Part shown: positions 1 through 9,055 of the stretch, piece after piece
How positions within the stretch are numbered: position 1 is the first letter of the stretch
How the letters are laid out: each line of letters begins with the position of its first letter
DNA from: Nitrosovibrio sp. Nv6
Lineage (GTDB): Bacteria > Pseudomonadota > Gammaproteobacteria > Burkholderiales > Nitrosomonadaceae
Direction: 5' to 3'
NCBI RefSeq assembly: GCF_900110495.1
Contig: NZ_FODX01000001.1
Location: 186,001 to 250,000, forward strand
Length of the DNA stretch: 64,000 bases
Notes under the pieces: model-generated
Told to the model about the DNA's origin: nothing
The model's input: only the letters and a program-made list of their open reading frames with translations
The model's database searches: none
Made by a program: the position numbers and the translations under genes

Positions 1-1
1 C

Positions 2-547
2 TTTTTGATTCAGGCGGCCGCGTTCGCGTTCGTTAACGTATTCCCGCTTTACCTGACGGCTCGCTTTCCGGCTGCCGAGGCAATGGCCAGCAAGATTGGC
101 CTGCTGCATGCGCTGGGTTGGCTGGCGACCATGCTGGTCAGTCCGCTGTGGGGCCGCCTGAACGATCGCGGTGAACCGCGACGCTATTTTACGTTCGCCG
201 CCCTGGGCTGCGCGCTATCGATCGGCTTGCTGATAGTAACCGATCAGATCTGGCTTGTGGCTCTACTGCGGATAGGCCAGGGCGCCTGTTATGCCGCGCT
301 GATGCAGTCGGTATTGCTGGCCTGCAGTCGTCAACTGCCTATCGCGGCATATGGTCATGTGACGGGATTAAGCAGGAGCTTCATGGTCGCCGGCCAATTG
401 CTGGGTCCATTACTCATTATGCTTCTGCTGCCGATTCTTTCTCCGGTCAGCCTCATCTGGCCGATTGCCATACTGTTTTTTACCAGCGGATTGCTGGTCT
501 TCAGCGATCGTACCGTGAGCTTCTCCCTTGCAGAGTTAAAGAAATGA
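2..547 (+). CDS. MFS siderophore exporter, C-terminal part (SbnD-like), cut by window edge
   Basis: The reading frame is open from the first bases, so the true start lies left of the window and only about 181 residues of the C-terminal half are seen. The protein is hydrophobic, with about five membrane segments and the loop GRLNDRGEPRR, which is typical of major facilitator superfamily transporters. Its TGA overlaps the ATG of the next gene by 4 bases (ATGA), so it belongs to the siderophore operon. In the staphyloferrin B cluster the gene before sbnE is sbnD, the MFS exporter of the finished siderophore, and this gene has the same position. The family call is secure. The substrate is inferred from gene order. 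Confidence 0.8.
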   Translation, partial: FLIQAAAFAFVNVFPLYLTARFPAAEAMASKIGLLHALGWLATMLVSPLWGRLNDRGEPRRYFTFAALGCALSIGLLIVTDQIWLVALLRIGQGACYAALMQSVLLACSRQLPIAAYGHVTGLSRSFMVAGQLLGPLLIMLLLPILSPVSLIWPIAILFFTSGLLVFSDRTVSFSLAELKK

Positions 548-2307
548 TCCCGATGCCCTCCAATTTGCTGGAAATGGCGCCGATAGAGCGACGCCTGGTG
601 GAGCAGTACCTTAATACCTATTGCCGGGAAACGGGTTGTTTCGATCCGCGTCTCGCAACGGACGAGGCGGGACCAATTGAACTTCGTTCACATATTAAAG
701 CCTGGCGAGGCGCCGGACTGATCCCGTATCTTGTGCTGTTTACACGGACGGGCTACCAGTTAGCCGGCGCATTTTCCTATTTCTCGCCAATAGGCTATCA
801 CCGGCTCGCACCATTTGCGTGGATGGGGCGGCAGGGTGATTGGCAACCCTTGACGGATAATGCCACTCTACTTGTTGATTTGATCGCCGATACGCTCGCC
901 GCGATCAGCAACCAGTCCGCGGAAGTGGCGGAGCTCAGCCGTCACCGCCTGAGGTCATTGATGCGCAACAGCGTAGCAAAAGTTCGCCGCTTCCACCAGA
1001 GTAAGCCCACAGGGGGACGCTCGCCATTCGTCACTGCAGAGCAAGGATTGCGCTTTGGCCATATTTTTCATGTTACCTCCAAGGCCGCGGAAGGTTTTAG
1101 CGAAGAAGACATGCAACGCTACGCCCCTGAGCTCGGCGCTTCGTTTCGCCTGCATTACTTTGCGGTGGCGGCCAGCATGCTGGAGACCCGTGCTATAAAC
1201 GACGAGCATCCATCAATTGATCCGGAGATTGCGTTGTTTGCCGAGGATCTGCTTGCCGATGACGATTACCGGTTATTGCCCTGTCATCCCTGGCAGGCGA
1301 ATTATCTGCTGGGTCTGCCGGAAATCAGCGCGATGATAAAAAGCCGCATGTTAATTTCGCTCGGGCCACTGGGGGAAGTGGCATGGCCTACTTCGTCGGT
1401 GCGTACGGTTTGGTTACCCCGGCAGAATTTATTCCTCAAGCTATCGCTCAATATTCGTATCACCAATTTCATACGCAATAATCCGTCCGACCAGGTGAGG
1501 CGGGCGCTGGATGCCAGTCTGGCGCTTTCTTTACTACCGCGGCATGTGTCTGAACAAACGGCATTCTGTATTCTGCCGGAACTGGCCAGTCAAACACTTA
1601 AGTTTACCGATGAAGCGCTACGCGCTGCCTGTGCGGTGATTTACCGGCTGGCGATGCCGGCAACCGAGGCCGAGCAGGTGCAGCCCGTCGTAACGGTGCT
1701 GGAAGAGCCGGCCGAGGGGGAAATTCCACTGCTAGCGCTATTGAGACTGTCCGCTGAAGGCCAACCGCTCTGCGAGGAACTGATTCGAGAGTGGTGGAAA
1801 AGCTACCTTGGCGTCACGCTGCTACCGTTGCTGCGTCTGTTTCTCGAATACGGTATCAGCCTGGAAGCACATCTGCAAAATACGCTGGTAGCCTTCCGCA
1901 ATGGCTGGCCCGTGCGCGGTTACGCACGAGACATGGAGGGAGTCAGTATCAGCCGCACGCGCTTTCCCTTTCTCGATTGCCTCCCGGACGATAGTCCGGC
2001 GCTCTATGACGATGGACAGGCCTGGCATCGCTTCCAGTATTACGTTCTGGTCAATCATGTCGGCCATGCCATTGCGTGCCTGGCTCGTACAGGATTGACT
2101 ACCGAAGCAACATTATGGCGTGACACGGCAAGGATGCTGGATGCAACAACCGATGACCCGCTGGTGCGGAATCTGCTCGTCCAATCCACGTTGCCGGCCA
2201 AAGCGAACATGCTCAGCAGCTTTTATCAGCACGGCGAATCTCCGTTATGGGTCGAGATACCCAATCCGATGATCCTACAACAAGCCCATGCATCCGCTCG
2301 ATTATAA
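544..2307 (+). CDS. sbnE: NIS siderophore synthetase, IucA/IucC family (SbnE-like)
   Basis: This 587-residue protein has the expected length of an NRPS-independent siderophore synthetase. Family landmarks are visible in order: the nucleotide-binding stretch around GHIFHVTSK (about residue 175), LLPCHPWQANY (about 237), PTSSVRTVW (about 279), LFLKLSLNIRITNF and EAHLQNTLVA (about 440). Such enzymes activate a carboxylate of citrate or a derivative with ATP and condense it with an amine. By position (MFS, NIS, NIS, aldolase-like, decarboxylase, ParB-like) it corresponds to SbnE, which joins citrate and L-2,3-diaminopropionate in staphyloferrin B assembly. It starts inside the stop of the exporter gene and overlaps the next gene by 20 bases, which points to translational coupling. 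The subtype assignment rests on synteny. Confidence 0.85.
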   Translation: MIPMPSNLLEMAPIERRLVEQYLNTYCRETGCFDPRLATDEAGPIELRSHIKAWRGAGLIPYLVLFTRTGYQLAGAFSYFSPIGYHRLAPFAWMGRQGDWQPLTDNATLLVDLIADTLAAISNQSAEVAELSRHRLRSLMRNSVAKVRRFHQSKPTGGRSPFVTAEQGLRFGHIFHVTSKAAEGFSEEDMQRYAPELGASFRLHYFAVAASMLETRAINDEHPSIDPEIALFAEDLLADDDYRLLPCHPWQANYLLGLPEISAMIKSRMLISLGPLGEVAWPTSSVRTVWLPRQNLFLKLSLNIRITNFIRNNPSDQVRRALDASLALSLLPRHVSEQTAFCILPELASQTLKFTDEALRAACAVIYRLAMPATEAEQVQPVVTVLEEPAEGEIPLLALLRLSAEGQPLCEELIREWWKSYLGVTLLPLLRLFLEYGISLEAHLQNTLVAFRNGWPVRGYARDMEGVSISRTRFPFLDCLPDDSPALYDDGQAWHRFQYYVLVNHVGHAIACLARTGLTTEATLWRDTARMLDATTDDPLVRNLLVQSTLPAKANMLSSFYQHGESPLWVEIPNPMILQQAHASARL

Positions 2308-4072
2308 AAACCTGATAAATAGTTTGGCATATCGCGAGGCTAGCCGGCGCGTGCTGCGACAGCTCCTGGAGGCGCTGTTATTCGAGGGTGCCGTGCCGCA
2401 CTGCACTTGGGATGAAGAAACATTGACTTTGCCCGGACTTCGCGCCGACGACATACCAGTCAGTTATCAATGCCAGGCACGACGGACCATGAGCTTTGGC
2501 CGCGTGCGTATCACGGCGCCGGTACTGCGAATTGATAATGGGGCCACTCACGAAGCCAGCGATCCCGCGCTATTCCTGTCGGAAATCGCTCCATGGCTGG
2601 TCTCCGACGAGGTCCGGCTCGGTCAGTTTGCATTCGAACTCCTGGCAACCCAAATCAAGCATGCGCAAACATTAAACGCGCATAGCGGCAAGCTGTTGCG
2701 CGAGGCCGACTATGACACGGTGGAAGCAAGGTTGACCGATGGCCACCTCTATCATCCCGCCTATAAGTCGAGGATGGGCTTTACGCTGAGAGACAACGGT
2801 GCCTACGCGCCGGAGATAGCGTCTTCCGTGACGCCGTTATTGCTGGCCGTAAGACGCGATCGTTGCCGCTGGGCGGTCAGTAACGGGCTGAATTTGGGGG
2901 AGGGGAGGGAATCTGTGTTGTTGGGGAAAGCCGGCTGGCAGGGCTTCCGTGACGAATTAGCCCGGTTCGCATTGCAGCCCGACGACTATCTGCCGCTACC
3001 GGTTCATCCCTGGCAATGGGATGAAGTCGTTCTGCCCGGTTATCATCAATCTCTGGCACGGGGTGAGCTCCTGGCAATCGGTCCGTTAGCCGATCAATAC
3101 CTGCCGCAGCAATCGATCCGTACCCTGGGGAATCTGAGCGACGTGAATCGCCTGTCGCTCAAGCTCTCGATGAATCTCATCAACACTTCCACCTCGCGAG
3201 TGCTGGCGCCACACACTGTCCAGAACGCGCCCGTCATCAGCGACTGGCTGCACGGATTGGCAGAACGCACAGACTGGCCATTACCCATGGTTCGCCCCGT
3301 GCTGCTCCGCGAAGTGGCTGGGGTGAGCTTCACGCCGCTGGCTCCGGCCAACGGTCAATATGGAGCATTGTCGTGTATCTGGCGCGAAAGCGTGCATGCT
3401 TATTTGCGTCCGGGGGAAAGGGCGGTGCCGATGACCGCCGTAACGCATATCGATATCGACGGAAGGCCCTTCATCGATCCATGGGTGCGACGCCATGGTC
3501 CAGAACAATGGCTGAGACGATTGGTGGAGCGGGCATATCTGCCGGTGCTGCATCTGCTTTGGGAACATGGGACCGCATTGGAATCGCATGCGCAGAACAT
3601 GATTCTACTGCTGGAAGACGGTTTGCCGGCGCGGGTAGCGCTCAAGGATTTCCACGACGGAGTGCGCTTCAGCAAAGCGCTGTTATCCGGCCCGGCGCCT
3701 ATACTCACGGCGCCCCCGTCCGAGCATTCGCAGATCAACCCCAACTCTTTCCTGGAAACCGAAAGTGCCGATGAACTACGGGATTTTACTTTCGATGCGC
3801 TTTTCTTTGTCAGCCTGGCGGAATTGTCATGGCTGTTCCTGCGCAACTATGGCATGGAAGAAAAGCGGTTCTGGCAGATCACCGGGGAAGTACTGCACGC
3901 GCATCAAACCCGCAATCCCGAAGGTGCAGCACGTTACTCGCTATTCGATTGCTTTGCTGACGAGGTGGGTATCGAACTGCTTGCCAGCCGACGTTTCCAA
4001 CCGGAAACCCGGTTGCGTACGCGGCATGCGCCTAATCCGCTCGCCCGGATCGAGGAACCGCTGTGTATCTGA
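2288..4072 (+). CDS. sbnF: NIS siderophore synthetase, IucA/IucC family (SbnF-like)
   Basis: This is a second NRPS-independent siderophore synthetase of 594 residues, close to the usual length. Visible motifs are DGHLYHPAYKSRMGF (about residue 150), PLPVHPWQWDE (about 237), PQQSIRTL (about 275), LKLSMNLINTSTSR (about 293) and ESHAQNMILL with KDFHDGVR (about 435-460). In the staphyloferrin B pathway the second synthetase in this order, SbnF, adds another L-Dap unit to the decarboxylated citryl intermediate. The start ATG lies 20 bases before the end of the first synthetase gene. The product overlaps the downstream sbnG-like frame by 10 bases. The family is certain. The exact condensation step is inferred from gene order. 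Confidence 0.85.
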   Translation: MHPLDYKNLINSLAYREASRRVLRQLLEALLFEGAVPHCTWDEETLTLPGLRADDIPVSYQCQARRTMSFGRVRITAPVLRIDNGATHEASDPALFLSEIAPWLVSDEVRLGQFAFELLATQIKHAQTLNAHSGKLLREADYDTVEARLTDGHLYHPAYKSRMGFTLRDNGAYAPEIASSVTPLLLAVRRDRCRWAVSNGLNLGEGRESVLLGKAGWQGFRDELARFALQPDDYLPLPVHPWQWDEVVLPGYHQSLARGELLAIGPLADQYLPQQSIRTLGNLSDVNRLSLKLSMNLINTSTSRVLAPHTVQNAPVISDWLHGLAERTDWPLPMVRPVLLREVAGVSFTPLAPANGQYGALSCIWRESVHAYLRPGERAVPMTAVTHIDIDGRPFIDPWVRRHGPEQWLRRLVERAYLPVLHLLWEHGTALESHAQNMILLLEDGLPARVALKDFHDGVRFSKALLSGPAPILTAPPSEHSQINPNSFLETESADELRDFTFDALFFVSLAELSWLFLRNYGMEEKRFWQITGEVLHAHQTRNPEGAARYSLFDCFADEVGIELLASRRFQPETRLRTRHAPNPLARIEEPLCI

Positions 4073-4824
4073 AACATCGTTTGGAGAAGAACGATACGGC
4101 TTACGGCCTGTTTTGCTCCATTCCCGCCGCGCTGGGTGTAGAGCTGATTGCTGCAGCCGGATATGATTTTGTCCTGATCGATCTGGAACATACGCTGATC
4201 GGCGCCGAACAGCTGGGGGCAATGTTGTTAGCGGCGCGGGCAAGCGGTGTAGCGCCACTTGTGCGCGTGGCAGCCGGTTATCAAGCGCTGCAGGCACTTG
4301 ACGCTGGTGCGGAAGGCATTGTTTTTCCTCGTATTCGTTCGGTGCAGGCCGCACAGGATGCGGTGCGTCTCTGTCGTTTTGCGCCGCTTGGCGAGCGTGG
4401 CCTGAACGCCACTTGGCATAGCGGTTATGGACGTGACGATCTCGGGACCTCCATGGATGCGATAAGGGAACGCACACTGGTCGTGATAATGATCGAAGAC
4501 CAGGCAGGACTGGACAGTGTCGAGGAAATCGCGGCGGTGCAGGGGGTGGACGTGCTGTTGGAGGGCGCGGCGGATCTCTCGCAAGCGTTCGGCCTACCCT
4601 GGCAAACACGCCATTCGAAGGTGCGTGCGGCAGTATCGCGTATTCGTGCCGCCGCACAGCACCATAACAAAACATTCTGCGCGCTGCCGCGAGCACCCGA
4701 GGATTTTACATACTGGTATCGGGACGACGTTCGAATGTTCATTCTGGGGGATGACCGGGGCATTACACGCCGTGCGATGGCGGCTCATCTCGGCCAGTAT
4801 CAAATCAAGGTCAACGGGCAATGA
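4063..4824 (+). CDS. sbnG: HpcH/HpaI-fold citrate synthase of siderophore pathway (SbnG-like)
   Basis: This 253-residue protein belongs to the HpcH/HpaI aldolase superfamily. It shows the FVLIDLEHTLIG strand-loop with the acidic and His residues, PLVRVAAGY, the glycine-rich EGIVFPRIRS and VIMIEDQAGLDSV. Within a staphyloferrin B-type operon this family member is SbnG, which makes citrate from oxaloacetate and acetyl-CoA so that siderophore production does not depend on the TCA cycle. The start is a GTG preceded by GAGG at good spacing, inside the end of the second synthetase gene. The stop overlaps the next ATG by 4 bases. A generic 2-keto-acid aldolase activity cannot be excluded from sequence alone, but the context makes SbnG much more likely. 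Confidence 0.82.
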   Translation: MYLKHRLEKNDTAYGLFCSIPAALGVELIAAAGYDFVLIDLEHTLIGAEQLGAMLLAARASGVAPLVRVAAGYQALQALDAGAEGIVFPRIRSVQAAQDAVRLCRFAPLGERGLNATWHSGYGRDDLGTSMDAIRERTLVVIMIEDQAGLDSVEEIAAVQGVDVLLEGAADLSQAFGLPWQTRHSKVRAAVSRIRAAAQHHNKTFCALPRAPEDFTYWYRDDVRMFILGDDRGITRRAMAAHLGQYQIKVNGQ

Positions 4825-6017
4825 ATTTGCAGCGGCTGCGCAATTATCTGGAGGGCCGAACCGAATCCCGCACACAGCCCGTATGCGCCTACTTATATGA
4901 TCTGGCGCATCTGCGAGAGCGTGCTGACCGGTTACGACAAAGCTTGCCTTCGCGGTGCAAACTTTTTTACGCAATTAAAGCGAACAGTGACGGGCCGATA
5001 CTGAAAGCGCTGCTCAACCATATCGATGGTTTCGAAGTGGCGTCTTTGGGCGAAATCCGGCATGTGCGGGCGATTGATGATTCCGCTACTATCGTTTTCG
5101 GCGGCCCCGGCAAGAGTGATGCCGAACTGGAAGGGGCTCTTGACGAACGAATCATGCTGATTCATGTGGAAAGCGAGCATCAGTTGCGGCGCCTCGACTG
5201 GATTGCGAGATGCCGCAACCAGGTGGCGGACATTCTGCTGCGTGTTAATCCCGCAAGTGTTCCACAGCAGGCAACCCTGCGTATGGGTGGGCAAGCCACA
5301 CAATTTGGCATCGAAGAAACGCAGATTCCCGCCATGTTCGAATTTATCCGTACACTGCCGGGCATCCGCCTCAAGGGTCTACACATCCATGCGATTTCCA
5401 ACAATCTGGATGCGCAAACTCATCTTGCTCTGATGGAGCATTACTTTAACCTGGCAGAAGCCTGGCAACGCGGCTATGGACTGGAGTTTGACTGGCTCAA
5501 TGTCGGCGGCGGCATTGGCGTAAATTATGCCAACCCCAACGCGCCCTTTGATTGGGATAGTTTTTGCAAGGGGCTGTCGACGCTCATCGCAAGGCGCCGC
5601 CCCGGTTTCCAGATTGCTTTCGAGTGTGGACGCTTTCTTGCCGCAGATTGTGGTTACTACATGGCGGAGGTTACTGACGTGAAGACCACCTACGGCAAAC
5701 ATTTCGCTATACTGCGCGGCGGGTCGCACCACTTCCGGTTGCCGGTTTCATGGCAGCACAACCATCCCTTCGTGGTATTGGCGCGCGATAGCTGGTGTTA
5801 CCCATTTTCACGCCCCGCGGTACATGATGCGCAGGTCACGCTGTGCGGCGAACTGTGCACTCCCAAGGATATCCTGGCGCGTGATGTTACTGTCGAACGT
5901 CTGCGGGCGGGTGATTGTGTCGTCTTCCTGTTGGCCGGTGCGTATGGCTGGCACATCTCGCATCACGATTTTTTGAGCCATCCTCATCCTGAACGCGTGT
6001 TTCTGGACAATTGTTAA
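4821..6017 (+). CDS. sbnH: PLP-dependent citryl-diaminopropionate decarboxylase (SbnH-like)
   Basis: This 398-residue protein is a fold-type III PLP decarboxylase related to diaminopimelate/ornithine decarboxylases. The PLP-binding lysine sits in LFYAIKANSD (Lys53). HIHAISNNLD, the phosphate-binding GGGIGVNY, ECGRFLAADCG and CGELCTPKD with its active-site cysteine all follow in the expected order. In staphyloferrin B synthesis SbnH decarboxylates the citryl-L-Dap intermediate to the diaminoethane form. The ATG overlaps the stop of the sbnG-like gene (ATGA) and the stop lies 14 bases before the preferred start of the next gene. The length matches SbnH (about 400 residues). The family call is firm and the substrate follows from the operon. 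Confidence 0.85.
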   Translation: MNLQRLRNYLEGRTESRTQPVCAYLYDLAHLRERADRLRQSLPSRCKLFYAIKANSDGPILKALLNHIDGFEVASLGEIRHVRAIDDSATIVFGGPGKSDAELEGALDERIMLIHVESEHQLRRLDWIARCRNQVADILLRVNPASVPQQATLRMGGQATQFGIEETQIPAMFEFIRTLPGIRLKGLHIHAISNNLDAQTHLALMEHYFNLAEAWQRGYGLEFDWLNVGGGIGVNYANPNAPFDWDSFCKGLSTLIARRRPGFQIAFECGRFLAADCGYYMAEVTDVKTTYGKHFAILRGGSHHFRLPVSWQHNHPFVVLARDSWCYPFSRPAVHDAQVTLCGELCTPKDILARDVTVERLRAGDCVVFLLAGAYGWHISHHDFLSHPHPERVFLDNC

Positions 6018-6031
6018 AAAAGGAACTGATG

Positions 6032-6532
6032 ATGCTCTGCTCGTTTCCCGTTCATTTTGTACGCGCTAAGCAGATTAGGCCGAACGAGTGCCATTATCCC
6101 CAGCATGCGATTACTTTGGCTGAAACCATTTTACGAGAACAGCTGTGGCGCGTTCCGATTGCGGTGGAACGCACAAGTCTGGCTGTGATGGATGGTCACC
6201 ACCGTTTACAGGCGGCTCTCCAGCTTGGGCTGAAGTATGTTCCCTGCCTGCTGCTCGACTACGGTTATGTGAGGGTAGGCGCATCCCGGCAAGGTTATAT
6301 CGTGGATCCCCATGAGATTGTGCGCCGCGCCAGAGCGGGAGACCTGTACCCGCCAAAAACAACCCGGCATCTGTTTCCCTCTCCATTACCAATTTGCAAT
6401 ATCTCTGTACCGTTGCTGCAGGATAAAATGATGTTATCTTCCCCGGTATTTTCGTGCCGTCCGGGTCGGGACGCAGCCAAGATACCGGAAGCGGCCGGTG
6501 AACCGGATGCACCCCGGGGTATGGATGTATAA
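6032..6532 (+). CDS. ParB/sulfiredoxin-like protein, short SbnI homolog
   Basis: The protein of about 166 residues begins with a ParB/Srx-type domain: FVRAKQIRPNE, then the hallmark AVMDGHHRLQAALQLG (about residues 55-70), then VDPHEIVRRA. SbnI of staphylococci is a free-serine kinase and heme-responsive regulator that supplies O-phospho-L-serine for diaminopropionate synthesis, and its active site includes the DGHHR motif seen here. SbnI is about 254 residues, so this copy has only the N-terminal catalytic part. Its last 50 residues (after PPKTTRHLF) have low complexity and may not be conserved. The start was set by AAGGA at 6020-6024; ATG 6029 and ATG 6032 are both possible. It is the last gene of the biosynthetic operon. 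Confidence 0.65.
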   Translation: MLCSFPVHFVRAKQIRPNECHYPQHAITLAETILREQLWRVPIAVERTSLAVMDGHHRLQAALQLGLKYVPCLLLDYGYVRVGASRQGYIVDPHEIVRRARAGDLYPPKTTRHLFPSPLPICNISVPLLQDKMMLSSPVFSCRPGRDAAKIPEAAGEPDAPRGMDV

Positions 6533-6876
6533 CATGGGGCTTTTCGACCGCTATCCGGTATGCTGCTGCCTTTCACAACGCACCGGCAATTTCATGCTGC
6601 CGGCTACTATCGATACTTCATAGTATATTTTTTTCCAGGTAATACCGTTTCAGTAATCGATTGCAGGATCACTTTATGAGCAAACAAACTAAAAAAAGAA
6701 AAATAACTATGAGACACATAATCATTTCGCCATCATCCGATGTTCTTGATCCCATCCAATACCGCCGCTGCCCGAAGGTTACGGTATCGGGATCTATCGC
6801 CATGAGTAACCAGTTGAATGCCATCTTCTTCCTGAAGCCCCGTGGTCGGGTACGGCAGTGTTCATGGAGAAGTATT
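6533..6876 (+). other. Leader region between siderophore biosynthesis genes and receptor gene
   Basis: These 344 bases contain no separate gene that I can support. The receptor frame stays open back to about 6661, but the stretch before 6877 has no signal-peptide character and no good ribosome site, so it is treated as untranslated leader. The sequence from about 6600 is AT-rich and could hold the promoter. I could not find a clear Fur box by eye. Confidence 0.4.
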
Positions 6877-8973
6877 ATGAAACTGAATTTATCCTCGGCA
6901 GTCGTGGCGCTTTCACTGGCGTCCTGGATTCAGCAAGCAAGCGCCCAGACCTCGGGCCAGGCTGAACCCGGCAAGAAGCTTCCTGCCGTGACCGTGACCG
7001 GAGAGCGCACAGGGAGCTATAAGTCCGACACCGTTCAGGTCGGGACATTCCGGGATATGGCGCCGCTCGACGTGCCACAGACCAGTAATGTGGTTACACG
7101 AGAGGTGCTCGATGCACAAGCGACAACCAGCCTGTTTGGGGCTCTGCGTAATACAGCCGGTGTGACGCGTGCGCAGTTGAACGGTTCGACGTACGACAAT
7201 CTCTCGATCCGCGGCATTCTCGTGGAGAATCGCAGTAATTACCGGCTCAACGGATCGCTGCCGGTCATCAACCTCATCGATATTCCAATGGAGAATAAGG
7301 AGCGTGTCGAAGTGCTAAAGGGCACTTCGTCGCTGTACTATGGTTTTGTACCGCCGTCAGGCATCGTCAACATGGTGACCAAGCGCGCAGGCAAGGACCC
7401 TGTTTCCAATGTCTCGTTAATGGCCAATATCTATGGCGGCGCCAATACTCATATCGATCTGGGGCGGCGCTTTGGGGACACGCAGCAATTTGGAGCACGC
7501 ATCAATCTTGTCGCCGGGCGCGAAGATATCGGCATCGACAATTTTTCCGGGCACCGCGCGCTAATGTCGGGGGCCTTTGATTGGCGCGTCACCGACAAGC
7601 TTTCCATCAAGTTTGATGTGGAACATTACCGCAAGGAAGTTTCCGAGCAAGCGGCAATCAGAGCCCCCGCGGCGGTAAATGGCGTGATAACGCTGCCGCC
7701 TGTTCCGAACGCACGCCGCAATCTTGCGGGAGAGTGGCAGAAATATGATGCCGAAGCGACCAATCTGCTGCTTCGTGCTGATTATGCACTGAGCGACAAC
7801 TGGGCGCTCCTGTTTGAAGCCGGCAAGGCGCGTACCATGCGCGACCGTAATTTTTCACAGTTTCGGGATTACAACCTTGCCACAGGTCAAGGGACCCTAG
7901 AAATATTCTTTAACCGCGGCCAGGTTTGGGATAACGAAAATCTCCGCGCGGAAGTTTTCGGACGTCTGCCCGGCCAGTACATTACCCATGAAATATCCCT
8001 GGGCTTTACCGGTAGCGAGCGCAGCCAGGATCCGCGCACTTCGTCCACTGCCCGTGTCGCGCAGAACCTCTTTCATCCCAATCAAATCGCGCGGCAATCT
8101 CCCACCATGCCCTTCAGTTCGAACTTCTCGAAAATAACGGACCTGGGCGTGTATCTGTCCGACCGCATTTTGATTGCGGATAGACTGCAAGTGATGTTGG
8201 GAGTGCGTGGCAGCTTCTATGAGAGTGTTGGGACCAATACCCACTTTAAGGCGACCAACATCAACCCGTCGCTGTCACTGCTGTACAAGATCATCCCCAA
8301 CGTTTCGCTATATGCAAGTTACATCGAGGGGGTTGAGGAAAGCGGGCAGGCGCCCGCCAACCGCGCCAACAGTGGCGAGATTCTGGCCCCGGCGGTATCA
8401 ATCCAAAAGGAGGCTGGGGTAAAAGCAATGCTTGCGCAAGGTATATTGCTCCAGGTCGCTTATTTCGACATCAAGCGCGCTTCGACTACCATAGACGCGG
8501 CCAATCGCTTCGTTCTGAACGGGATGGCACAATATAGTGGATTTGAGCTGTCGCTCGCCGGAGAAGTAACGAAACAATTGTCCCTTATCGGATCAGCTCT
8601 GTTCATGGAGGCCAAGCAGTTAAACAGAGACAATCCTGCGACCTTTGGCCGGATACCGGATAACACGCCCGAGCGCACGGCCAGTCTTTTCGCCGAATAC
8701 CGTTTGCAGAGCGTTCCCGGACTGGCCCTCGGAGGGGGTGTGCACTACGTGGGGAGACGGCCCGTCAACACGGAAAACCAGGCATTCGTGGATGACTACG
8801 CGATATTGTCCCTTAATGCGCGCTATGCGACTCGCATAGCTGGGAAGCGTACCACGATCCAGGCAGTGGTGGATAACGCAACCAACAGTAATTACTGGAG
8901 TACCGCGGGTAATGGCTTGCTCGGCGTAGGTGCTCCTATCATGGCCAAAACGGTAGCTCGGGTCGAGTTTTGA
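6877..8973 (+). CDS. TonB-dependent ferric-siderophore receptor
   Basis: This outer-membrane receptor of 698 residues has a signal peptide ending near SWIQQASAQ. A plug domain follows (LDVPQTSNVVTREVLD, LRNTAGVTRAQ, ERVEVLKGTSSLYYG, PPSGIVNMVTKRAG), then a 22-stranded-type barrel ending in the aromatic terminal strand (KTVARVEF). It imports a ferric siderophore with energy from TonB/ExbBD. The ATG at 6877 is preferred because GGAGA lies just upstream and the signal peptide starts there. It directly follows a staphyloferrin B-like biosynthesis operon, so it is the likely receptor for that siderophore, comparable to AleB of Cupriavidus. A hairpin terminator follows. Receptor family: very sure; ligand: inferred. 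Confidence 0.88.
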   Translation: MKLNLSSAVVALSLASWIQQASAQTSGQAEPGKKLPAVTVTGERTGSYKSDTVQVGTFRDMAPLDVPQTSNVVTREVLDAQATTSLFGALRNTAGVTRAQLNGSTYDNLSIRGILVENRSNYRLNGSLPVINLIDIPMENKERVEVLKGTSSLYYGFVPPSGIVNMVTKRAGKDPVSNVSLMANIYGGANTHIDLGRRFGDTQQFGARINLVAGREDIGIDNFSGHRALMSGAFDWRVTDKLSIKFDVEHYRKEVSEQAAIRAPAAVNGVITLPPVPNARRNLAGEWQKYDAEATNLLLRADYALSDNWALLFEAGKARTMRDRNFSQFRDYNLATGQGTLEIFFNRGQVWDNENLRAEVFGRLPGQYITHEISLGFTGSERSQDPRTSSTARVAQNLFHPNQIARQSPTMPFSSNFSKITDLGVYLSDRILIADRLQVMLGVRGSFYESVGTNTHFKATNINPSLSLLYKIIPNVSLYASYIEGVEESGQAPANRANSGEILAPAVSIQKEAGVKAMLAQGILLQVAYFDIKRASTTIDAANRFVLNGMAQYSGFELSLAGEVTKQLSLIGSALFMEAKQLNRDNPATFGRIPDNTPERTASLFAEYRLQSVPGLALGGGVHYVGRRPVNTENQAFVDDYAILSLNARYATRIAGKRTTIQAVVDNATNSNYWSTAGNGLLGVGAPIMAKTVARVEF

Positions 8974-8998
8974 CTGACCCTATTCCGAGGGGTGAAGA

Positions 8999-9024
8999 CC
9001 GAGTTCTGGAGAACTCGGGCCTTT
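8999..9024 (+). terminator. Rho-independent terminator after receptor gene
   Basis: A 9-base-pair stem (CCGAGTTCT / AGAACTCGG, loop GG) is followed by a CCTTTT run, 26 bases after the receptor stop. It may act as an attenuating terminator before the PepSY gene. Confidence 0.75.
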
Positions 9025-9055
9025 TCGGTTAGCAGGTCTATTCAAGGTCTTAATC

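Noticed and set aside
3941..4696. Minus-strand frame of 251 codons
   Set aside because: Antisense to the sbnF/sbnG-like genes; Arg/Pro/His-rich shadow.
6400..6540. GC-rich stretch with several CCGG pairs that could suggest a cobalamin-type riboswitch
   Set aside because: The conserved B12-box was not found and the stretch lies within the end of the SbnI-like frame.
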